Assembly (NCBI GenBank): GCA_022712835.1
Contig: JAFLJU010000380.1
Span: 1-7,409 of the forward strand
Direction: 5' to 3'
Length of the DNA: 7,409 bases
Source: Desulfobacteraceae bacterium
GTDB taxonomy: Bacteria; Desulfobacterota; Desulfobacteria; Desulfobacterales; Desulfobacteraceae
The notes beneath the pieces were generated by a model. The model ran no database searches, had not been told where the DNA came from, and saw only the letters and a program-made list of their open reading frames with translations. Numbering within the stretch: the stretch's first letter is position 1; each line of letters starts with the position of its first letter. Shown piece by piece: positions 1 to 5,328 of the stretch. The position numbers and the translations under genes were made by a program.

Positions 1-1617
1 ATTATAATCGCTGGCAGCAAGTTCCAGGGTCTGATCCAGCAAAAGGCCGACATCCTCCGGTAAGAATCCAGAGGAACTTTTCCGGGAAAAAGAAAGCATG
101 TTCGAAACAATGGCAGCCGCTCGTTTGCCTGCATCCAGGACGGAATCAATCATTTTATAAATATCGCGCTTGACCATATAGGTTTCAAGATCATCAAGGC
201 TGATTCCGATCTCCTGGGCAGCTTTGATATTGGCAGGCAACATTTTTTTGAGCCGATTCTGGATCACCTGGGAATTTTGCAGAATACCGGCCAGGGGGTT
301 GTTGATTTCATGGGCCATGCCTGCAGCCAATCCACCAAGGGATACCATTTTTTCAGATTGGATCATCATTTCTTCAAGCTTGGATCTTTCATCTTCTTGT
401 TTTTTAAGGCTCAGGGCTTCATTCAGTGCAACCGCCAGCATCTCAGCCGATTCAATATCTTCTGCATCATATCCGTTTTCCTTTCCGGCAAAGGCCACGA
501 TTCCCTTCACCTTGGCCCCTATTTTTATGGGCACCCCTAGAAAAGAATCCAGGGGCAAATGGTTTTCCGGCATATCCATAAAGTCCGGATGGGAGGCGGG
601 ATCATTGGAGACCATAGAAACATTTCCGGAAATTACCCGGGACAAAATTCCGTAAGTTCGTTTCCCATTATGCCAGAGATTCTTATCCTTGTTCTCCTGG
701 TCACCGTCTGACCTGGCCCCGGGGGAGACCGCCAGAATATCCATGTGATCCGGATCGTCCGGGGAAAGTTCACCGATCAGACAATACTGGCTTGGAATAA
801 TGGAAAGGGCAATGGGTATAAACAATTCGGCAATTTCTCTATAGGTATGGGCCAGCATGGACTTTTGGAAAAATGTATTGACAGAAGAGATCGCATGGCT
901 TTGATGAAGAATTCTCCGTTCATTTACTTCTTTTTGCGCAATTTCATCCTCAAGATTTTTATTAGTCAAGGCAAGGTCATTAATTTTGTCTTTGATCGCA
1001 TCCCGCATGGATGCAAAATTTCGGGAAAGTTCGCCCACTTCTCCAATCCCGTTTTGTTCGAATTTTTTTTCAAGGTTTCCGGCCGCAATTTCTGATGCTG
1101 CCTGGGCAAGTTTGGTCACCGGTGTCATCAATTGATTAATCAAAAAGATTAGAACAATTGCCAGCCCAAAAGTAACCGTAAAGGTAAAATAGAGCATCTG
1201 GGATCGAAATCCGTCCAATTTTTTTTCGATGAGGCTGGTGGAATAAACCACCTTCATCTTACCAAGTTTCAGCCCTTTGTGGTAAATGGAAAAAATCTTT
1301 TGAATCTCCATCCCCTGGGTTTCAAATTTCCGCTCAAGAAGGAGGTCAAGGTCAATGTCCGCCTCCTGAACCAGAATACTTTTCATATTCGGATCATCAA
1401 AAAAGGTTTCCAGATTAATTTTCAGGGTTTCTTTATCCACATTATAAAGGGGCCTAGCATTAACAAGCCGCATCATGTAAGCGGCTTTATCAATTTTTTC
1501 ACGCAGACTCTGAAGTTCAAGGGTTCGGATTTGTTCAGTGATATAGAAACACAAGAACAGATTGATGATACTGCATGCAAAGACGACAACTGCTATAATT
1601 CTTGCTCTCAGGCCCAT
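1..1617 (-). CDS. Membrane sensor histidine kinase (HAMP-GAF-HisKA), 3' end outside window
   Basis: An open frame of 539 codons runs without a stop from an ATG at 1617 to the left edge. An in-frame TAA lies directly upstream of this ATG, so the start is fixed; the ribosome site is weak (GGGAA, 7 bases away). Domains in order: membrane helix at about 5-26, an extracytoplasmic sensor region of about 110 residues, second membrane helix at about 141-162, HAMP linker at about 163-212, coiled coil to about 238, a GAF-like domain at about 240-399, a short coiled coil, then HisKA. The H box reads MAHEINNPLAG, with His436 as the predicted phosphorylated residue. The ATPase domain must lie beyond the window. 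By family knowledge it would autophosphorylate and pass phosphate to a response regulator, which is not visible here. It follows the ParA-like gene by 52 bases on the same strand and may be its last operon partner. The signal sensed is unknown; the sensor region was not matched to a named family. Confidence 0.88.
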   Translation of the reverse strand, partial: MGLRARIIAVVVFACSIINLFLCFYITEQIRTLELQSLREKIDKAAYMMRLVNARPLYNVDKETLKINLETFFDDPNMKSILVQEADIDLDLLLERKFETQGMEIQKIFSIYHKGLKLGKMKVVYSTSLIEKKLDGFRSQMLYFTFTVTFGLAIVLIFLINQLMTPVTKLAQAASEIAAGNLEKKFEQNGIGEVGELSRNFASMRDAIKDKINDLALTNKNLEDEIAQKEVNERRILHQSHAISSVNTFFQKSMLAHTYREIAELFIPIALSIIPSQYCLIGELSPDDPDHMDILAVSPGARSDGDQENKDKNLWHNGKRTYGILSRVISGNVSMVSNDPASHPDFMDMPENHLPLDSFLGVPIKIGAKVKGIVAFAGKENGYDAEDIESAEMLAVALNEALSLKKQEDERSKLEEMMIQSEKMVSLGGLAAGMAHEINNPLAGILQNSQVIQNRLKKMLPANIKAAQEIGISLDDLETYMVKRDIYKMIDSVLDAGKRAAAIVSNMLSFSRKSSSGFLPEDVGLLLDQTLELAASDYN

Positions 1618-1669
1618 TTAAAATTTCCCATTCCATATTTCCACTTTGGGGAGTATCATTTCATAAAAT

Positions 1670-2614
1670 TCATGAATCGGCAAGTGCAGTATCATTCATG
1701 GCGACTTTTCGTACAAGCTTTCGATAATCTGCCGAGGCAATGGAACCCGGGGCAAATTCAAAAATTGATTTTCCAAAAGAAGGCGCATCGGATAAACTTT
1801 CACAATACCGGATCGGGGGACACACATATTCCGGATACAATTTTTTGAGTTCAGAATACAGCACCTGGGGGCCCTTTACCCGGGTATCCAAAAAAGTGGG
1901 GACAATATATCTTAAACTGATTTCCTTTCGATGCTTCTGGATGGAACCGAGACTTTTCATAAATTCTGAAAGCCCATGCAATGACATAACCTCCAAGGCT
2001 ACAGGGACTAATACTTCCGTTGCATAAAACAACACATTGACGATGAGTTGATCCCATCCGGGAGAGGTGTCAATGAGAATAAAATCATAAAGATGATCCA
2101 AAGGTTCCATGGCTTCAGCCAGCGTCCATTCAGCGCCAAAACTTTTCCGGTCAATAATCCTTTTTACACCGGCAAGGGATTTCCCTCCGCTCAGGAGCCA
2201 CAAATTTTTTCTGGCCTCTACAACACACTCGTCCGGTGTCAATTCCTTGGTCAAAAGTTCTGTCAAACCGGCTTTTGGCTTCTTTCCCAGTACATAGGCA
2301 GACTGGCCCTGGGTATCGGTATCCACCAGCAACACCTTGTACCCGGCCAAAGCAAGCCCGGCTCCGAGGTTGACGCAGGTAGTTGTTTTCCCTACCCCCC
2401 CCTTACTCAGGGTTACACAAATTTTTCTGGATTTCAATTTGCGGACTTCTGACGCCTGAGAACTATCGAAAAGCTGATCGGCCAATACGGGGAATTTAAA
2501 TTTACAGGACCTGCAGGTAGCCGATATATTTTTGCCGGAATCAAGATGTACTTTAATGATATCCGGATTTACATTGTGCTTTCTGGCGCATTGCGGACAG
2601 GTAATAATCACCAC
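1670..2614 (-). CDS. ParA/MinD-family ATPase with N-terminal zinc finger
   Basis: A 314-residue protein in two parts. Residues 1-42 form a CxxC...CxxC finger (Cys6, Cys9, Cys34, Cys37), resembling the MJ0042-type zinc finger. Residues 64-310 are a ParA/MinD-like P-loop ATPase: deviant Walker A KGGVGKTT at 71-78 (signature Lys71, catalytic Lys76), VDTDTQGQ at 97-104, and Walker B region ILIDTSPG at 179-186. Members of this family dimerise with ATP on a surface (DNA, membrane or polar scaffold) and position plasmids, chemoreceptors, flagella or other cargo. The start is one of two tandem GTG codons (2614 or 2611), behind a strong AAGGAGG. The second GTG has the better spacing (7 bases rather than 4). 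The first overlaps the upstream stop codon by one base (TAGTG), so translation is probably coupled. No parB or parS-like site is visible, so plasmid or chromosome partition is not supported. The cargo is unknown. Confidence 0.9.
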   Translation of the reverse strand: MVIITCPQCARKHNVNPDIIKVHLDSGKNISATCRSCKFKFPVLADQLFDSSQASEVRKLKSRKICVTLSKGGVGKTTTCVNLGAGLALAGYKVLLVDTDTQGQSAYVLGKKPKAGLTELLTKELTPDECVVEARKNLWLLSGGKSLAGVKRIIDRKSFGAEWTLAEAMEPLDHLYDFILIDTSPGWDQLIVNVLFYATEVLVPVALEVMSLHGLSEFMKSLGSIQKHRKEISLRYIVPTFLDTRVKGPQVLYSELKKLYPEYVCPPIRYCESLSDAPSFGKSIFEFAPGSIASADYRKLVRKVAMNDTALADS

Positions 2615-2922
2615 TATCCCTCCTTTTTCAATTCCTTAAGAATAGCATCAACGACAAGACTGGCAATTTTTTTTATGGGGATATTGAGACCGATACCAGG
2701 GGACACCCTTACATTGATCTTGGACGGGCCTTCCCATATTTCTATGGACACATTTTCCTTTACAATTTTCCAGGACTCTTCTGTGTGAGAAACAGTCCCT
2801 TCCTTTTGCATTGCCGCATCGTTGCGATAGATAAGACAATCCAATTCCTGGGTCTTATTTGAAAGCGATTCGTCCTTATCGCTGAGAATACTGTCCATCA
2901 CATTTTTCTTTTTCTTTTTCAT
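2614..2922 (-). CDS. Conserved-looking small protein of unknown function, between PilZ and ParA genes
   Basis: A 102-residue protein that I do not recognise. It starts with a lysine-rich run (MKKKKKN), has a charged, probably disordered first half (about 1-50), and a second half (about 52-100) that looks folded: a predicted beta strand around VSIEIWEG and INVRVSPG, then a C-terminal amphipathic helix ending KKEG. No signal peptide or membrane helix is seen. The ATG at 2922 has no clear ribosome site and lies six bases past the PilZ gene's stop codon. An internal ATG at 2898 (Met9) is a possible alternative start. The stop overlaps the ParA GTG by one base. Its place between a PilZ protein and a ParA ATPase suggests an adaptor or partner of one of them. 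That is inference from position only. Confidence 0.72.
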   Translation of the reverse strand: MKKKKKNVMDSILSDKDESLSNKTQELDCLIYRNDAAMQKEGTVSHTEESWKIVKENVSIEIWEGPSKINVRVSPGIGLNIPIKKIASLVVDAILKELKKEG

Positions 2923-2939
2923 TCTTTTTCATTCTTTTT
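2920..2939. repeat. Perfect tandem 10-base repeat at a gene junction
   Basis: CATTCTTTTT occurs twice head to tail on the plus strand, inside a longer pyrimidine run (about 2901-2944). On the coding strand the downstream copy supplies the ATG of the 102-residue protein, and the upstream copy overlaps the TGA of the PilZ gene. It may simply be a slippage duplication in an A-rich junction. Confidence 0.8.
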
Positions 2940-3363
2940 TTTCTTGGACACTGACTATATTACGATCATTATTTTCAAGAGCCTGGACCTTCATCTTGGA
3001 GAGAATCGCATTTAATTCCGCTGTTTGTCCTTCTGTAAGTTCCATCCAGCCAATTCCATATAGCGTTGGACCAAAATCCACACAGGAGCTGTGAATAACC
3101 TTACCCGTCAATCCCAGAATCCGGATATTGGGGAATATCAATTCACAATCTTCAAGTATTTCACCCAGAATAATCTCTGGCTGATGATCCCCATCAATCC
3201 CAATCCCCCCCTGGTTGATATTTGACACGGGATAGGTTTCTTGTTTAATAAGAACCTGCACTGGATCTTGATCAGAAACGGGGATACGAAATATATGCCG
3301 AACCTTTTTAGCGCCCTCTTCTTCCTCGGAAATGAAATAAAACTCTGGTGATTCTTTTTCCAT
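2929..3363 (-). CDS. PilZ-like domain protein, possible c-di-GMP receptor
   Basis: A soluble protein of 144 residues if it starts at the ATG at 3363, where GGAG sits 9 bases upstream. A TTG at 3384 would add seven residues, with poorer start signals. PilZ features, numbered from the ATG: RHIFR at 22-26 matches RxxxR, and NINQGG at 48-53 stands where D/NxSxxG is expected, with Asn in place of Ser. Beta-rich sequence follows, and YGIGWMEL at about 102-109 resembles the family's closing strand. A charged tail ends in EKKE. PilZ domains bind c-di-GMP and pass the signal to motility, adhesion or polysaccharide machinery. The altered Ser could weaken binding, so receptor function is likely but not certain. 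It is the first gene of the left operon, behind a candidate promoter, and its stop is six bases from the next start. Confidence 0.7.
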   Translation of the reverse strand: MEKESPEFYFISEEEEGAKKVRHIFRIPVSDQDPVQVLIKQETYPVSNINQGGIGIDGDHQPEIILGEILEDCELIFPNIRILGLTGKVIHSSCVDFGPTLYGIGWMELTEGQTAELNAILSKMKVQALENNDRNIVSVQEKKE

Positions 3364-3412
3364 TACCACATTCTCCACCGGCAAACTTCTATTTATACCA
3401 AAATTATGGCAA

Positions 3413-3442
3413 ATTATACATAAACCAACAAAAACATATCAG
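3413..3442 (-). promoter_or_regulatory. Candidate sigma-70 promoter for the PilZ-ParA-kinase operon
   Basis: On the minus strand a perfect -10 box TATAAT (3418-3413) is preceded, after 18 bases, by CTGATA (3442-3437), a 4/6 match to the -35 consensus. Transcription would start near 3406, leaving a leader of about 40 bases before the ATG at 3363. The site lies just downstream of the atp terminator, as expected for a new transcription unit. It is a sequence match only. Confidence 0.5.
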
Positions 3443-3489
3443 TTATACCAGGCCCAGGCAAGCAAAATCAACCATCGCCCGGCCCCAAA

Positions 3490-3523
3490 AATAAAAAAAG
3501 ATGCAGAGCCTAAGGGCCCTGCA
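3490..3523 (-). terminator. Rho-independent terminator of the atp cluster
   Basis: On the minus strand, 3523-3502 folds into a hairpin: TGCAG pairs with CTGCA and GGC/GCC pair inside, with one mismatch and a four-base loop. A T-rich tract (3499-3490, seven Ts in a row and more after) follows directly. It lies about 40 bases past the atpE stop, so it closes the atp transcript. The 177 bases between atpE and the PilZ gene otherwise hold only the candidate promoter at 3413-3442. Confidence 0.85.
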
Positions 3524-3561
3524 CCTTTAATGTAAAAGCTTATTCAGTCTCGTATGGCTTA

Positions 3562-3828
3562 CTAACCAGCTACTCCAGCCATAACGGTTTTCAGAGCGGG
3601 ATGGGCATACATTAGGATAAGAGATACAACCAATGCATAAATACAAAGGGACTCAATCATGGCAAGACCGATCAGCATGTTCACCTGAATTTTACCAGCT
3701 GCTTCAGGGTTTCTTGAAATACCGCTCATTGCGCCAGCAAGACCCAGACCCTGACCAATACCACAACCAAATGCGGCAATACCAATTGCAAGACCTGCTG
3801 CCCATACACTACCAACTAGAAATTCCAT
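3562..3828 (-). CDS. atpE: ATP synthase F0 subunit c
   Basis: An 88-residue membrane hairpin, the usual length for the c-ring subunit that carries the coupling ion through the membrane rotor. Two hydrophobic helices (about 5-35 and 49-74) flank the polar loop SRNPEAAGK (38-46), which contacts the F1 stalk. Glu59 in AMIESLCIY is the ion-binding carboxylate. Gln26, Ser60 and Tyr64 match in spacing the Na+ ligands of Ilyobacter-type c subunits, while the positions of that family's first-helix Pro and of the Thr after Ser differ (Cys22, Leu61). The start is an ATG with AAGGAG six bases upstream, the best ribosome site of the cluster, which fits the need for many c copies. It is the last gene of the cluster. 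Confidence 0.97.
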   Translation of the reverse strand: MEFLVGSVWAAGLAIGIAAFGCGIGQGLGLAGAMSGISRNPEAAGKIQVNMLIGLAMIESLCIYALVVSLILMYAHPALKTVMAGVAG

Positions 3829-3863
3829 GTGTTACTCCTTATTACAATTAATTAATATAAATA

Positions 3864-3888
3864 ACGGGGGCTTCTTCCAAGTTCCCGT
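3864..3888 (-). promoter_or_regulatory. Possible intercistronic hairpin between atpB and atpE
   Basis: In the 74-base gap between atpB and atpE, ACGGG and CCCGT pair across a 15-base loop, followed on the coding strand by an AT-rich stretch of about 20 bases. There is no clean T-run, so it is a weak terminator at best. It could act as a processing or stability element that favours atpE over atpB. The stem is short and may be chance. Confidence 0.25.
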
Positions 3889-3902
3889 AAAACAACCTTA
3901 AC

Positions 3903-4592
3903 TTAATGAGATTCTTCTATTGCACCCGCAATGTACATGGTTGCCAAAAGAAAGAATACAAATGCCTGAACCAGGGCCACAAACGATCCCAGAGCCATAA
4001 CCGGAAGCGGCGCCAAAAACATACCACCCAGACCCAGAAGGATTCCAACAACCAGCTCATGGCCTGCCATGTTTCCGAAAAGACGGAAGGTAAGCGATAG
4101 AACCCTGGCCGTATGTCCAATAATTTCAATGGGGAGAAATAAAGGAATCATTGCGGGTACAGGTCCCAGGAAATGTTTTATATATTTAATACCATGGCGC
4201 TGAACTCCCACCAGATGACTCCAGCCAACAGCGATCAGTGCCAGCCCAAGGGTGGTATTGATATTAGCTGTTGGGGGAAAGAATGCAGGAACCAGCCCCA
4301 TAAGATTTCCCAAAAGGACAAACAAAAAAATCGTCAAAACAAGAGGGTAAGACTTTCTGCCTTCTTCCCCTGTGACGGTTACCATGAACTCTTCAAGGCC
4401 TGAAATCAATACTTCAAATACATTCTGGGCAGTCTTGGGGACCATGGAAACACTCTTCCCGGCAAGCCAGCCAAAAAATATCAATATGGCCATCGCCAGC
4501 CACATATATGTAACATGCGGATATGTTGCTGCCCATTTTTCCAATCCCAGCATTCCGAACAATGACGTTAGTAACAAATATGGATGTTCCAC
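3903..4592 (-). CDS. atpB: ATP synthase F0 subunit a
   Basis: A 229-residue integral membrane protein, within the size range of bacterial subunit a, which forms the two half-channels next to the c-ring. Hydrophobic helices lie near 28-45, 84-104, 113-131, 146-160, 164-192 and 194-224. The family motif SLTFRLFGNMAGHEL (166-180) carries the essential stator Arg170, and Asn174, His178 and Glu179 follow as expected. The C-terminal segment ALVQAFVFFLLATMYIAGAIE is typical. The start is a GTG one base past the atpI stop, with AAGGAGG nine bases upstream inside the last atpI codons, so translation is probably coupled. It works with AtpE just downstream. It is complete, with no frameshift. Confidence 0.97.
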   Translation of the reverse strand: MEHPYLLLTSLFGMLGLEKWAATYPHVTYMWLAMAILIFFGWLAGKSVSMVPKTAQNVFEVLISGLEEFMVTVTGEEGRKSYPLVLTIFLFVLLGNLMGLVPAFFPPTANINTTLGLALIAVGWSHLVGVQRHGIKYIKHFLGPVPAMIPLFLPIEIIGHTARVLSLTFRLFGNMAGHELVVGILLGLGGMFLAPLPVMALGSFVALVQAFVFFLLATMYIAGAIEESH

Positions 4593-4593
4593 C

Positions 4594-4995
4594 TTATACC
4601 GCCTCCTTGAAAAATAATCTCGTTAACTCAAGCACAGTTGCCAGAAACATGCTTGCAACAACCACCGAAAGGCCCGCCAAAAGCCCCAACGGATGAACAA
4701 TATGGTTTGATATAAGCAGAAAAATCAACCCCCCGCTTATTGCAAATCGGATATAGTATTTCACCAGGATATTCCCCACAAAGGAACCCCCTTTTTCAGA
4801 TACCACATCTGGATTAAAATTATTAATAACGGTTTTCTTCAACAGCTGAAAATTAATGGCCACAATCAGGCCCCCCAACAGAACTCCCAGGGAGACCTTG
4901 GTCGGGGCTATCATCATTGCCAACGAACTGCTTGCCATGAGCAACAGCCAATTGGTTTTGGTGACAAAATTAACAATTTTTAGAAGATCCTTCAT
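4594..4995 (-). CDS. atpI: ATP synthase subunit I family membrane protein (AtpI/AtpR-like)
   Basis: A 133-residue protein with four predicted membrane helices (about 15-31, 34-52, 82-97, 102-125). The stretch GVLLGGLIVAINFQLLKK resembles the ATP-synt_I family. Members sit at the head of F0 clusters and assist c-ring assembly or Mg2+ supply; they are not part of the mature enzyme. The ATG overlaps the preceding stop by one base (TAATG), and the gene ends one base before the atpB GTG. The four-residue tail KEAV is shaped by the atpB ribosome site, which lies within those codons. It could also be compared with AtpR of N-type ATPases, but the other N-ATPase genes are absent around it. Confidence 0.88.
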   Translation of the reverse strand: MKDLLKIVNFVTKTNWLLLMASSSLAMMIAPTKVSLGVLLGGLIVAINFQLLKKTVINNFNPDVVSEKGGSFVGNILVKYYIRFAISGGLIFLLISNHIVHPLGLLAGLSVVVASMFLATVLELTRLFFKEAV

Positions 4996-5213
4996 TAATA
5001 CTTTTGTCCTTTTTTCCCTGCTCTGATAATGTTGCTAAAGCCTGCGGCAATACCAAAGGCCAAGCCCACAAATAACAAAATAGGTTCTGTATCAAACTTT
5101 TTATCAAGCCAGATCCCAACCCCCAGGCCTATAAAAATAGAAAGCGCAACGGACATACCAAGACTGGCAAAATAGCCCAGTTCTCTCACAGTGCTACCTG
5201 TTTCTTTTTTCAT
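4995..5213 (-). CDS. atpZ: AtpZ/AtpQ-like small membrane protein, first gene of F0 cluster
   Basis: A 72-residue protein with two membrane helices (about 13-35 and 43-63) joined by the short loop WLDKKFDTEP, the signature of the AtpZ/AtpQ family (ATPase_gene1 type). Such proteins are encoded at the front of F-type or N-type ATPase clusters and are proposed to act with AtpI in assembly or divalent-cation handling. The ATG at 5213 has GAGAGG seven bases upstream; a second AGGAGG touches the start codon and is too close to serve it. The gene overlaps atpI by one base. The N-terminus is charged (MKKETGSTVRE), with no signal peptide. Confidence 0.85.
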   Translation of the reverse strand: MKKETGSTVRELGYFASLGMSVALSIFIGLGVGIWLDKKFDTEPILLFVGLAFGIAAGFSNIIRAGKKGQKY

Positions 5214-5328
5214 CCTCCTGCCTCTCCCTTTTCCTACACCCTTTAGGATCGGTCTTTGACTTTACAAAGATCAATTTATCTTGGAAGCAAATATCATATG
5301 CAACCCCTCAAGTCAATGTGAAAAAGCA
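5214..5328 (-). promoter_or_regulatory. Control region between selD and the atp cluster
   Basis: These 115 bases hold no gene. Two weak sigma-70-like pairs are visible on the minus strand: TTGACT (5316-5311) with TATTTG (5293-5288) at 17 bases, and TTGCAT (5303-5298) with GATAAA (5280-5275) at 17 bases. Neither is close to consensus. A perfect inverted repeat TCTTTG/CAAAGA with a six-base loop lies at 5253-5270. It has no T-run on the coding strand, so it is not a terminator and selD transcripts may read into atp. Confidence 0.4.
5253..5270. repeat. Inverted repeat upstream of atpZ
   Basis: TCTTTG and CAAAGA form a perfect six-base inverted repeat with a six-base spacer, about 40 bases upstream of the atpZ start. 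It lies downstream of both candidate promoters, so it would be in the leader RNA as a small hairpin, or on DNA as a protein site. No function can be assigned. Confidence 0.5.

Noticed and set aside
224..1095. Plus-strand open frames across the left region
   Set aside because: They lie opposite the histidine kinase, whose frame is continuous and shows HAMP, GAF and HisKA features. The plus-strand products resemble nothing.
1618..1669. Additional small gene or terminator between the ParA and kinase genes
   Set aside because: The 52 bases contain no frame with a ribosome site and no hairpin followed by a T-run.
1279..2452. Plus-strand open frames of up to 189 residues opposite the ParA and kinase genes
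   Set aside because: They are antisense to well-supported coding frames, lack ribosome sites, and have unfamiliar compositions.
1670..2614. Plasmid partition gene (parA) marking a plasmid or integrated element
   Set aside because: No parB, parS-like repeats, replication gene or integrase is seen, and the neighbours are chromosomal housekeeping and signalling genes.
3562..5213. N-type (Na+) ATPase operon of the atpDCQRBEFAG kind
   Set aside because: The small genes resemble AtpQ and AtpR, but atpD and atpC do not precede them, and a terminator follows atpE instead of atpF, atpA and atpG.
5253..5270. Terminator of selD
   Set aside because: The inverted repeat is A/T-rich with only six pairs and has no T-run after it on the coding strand.
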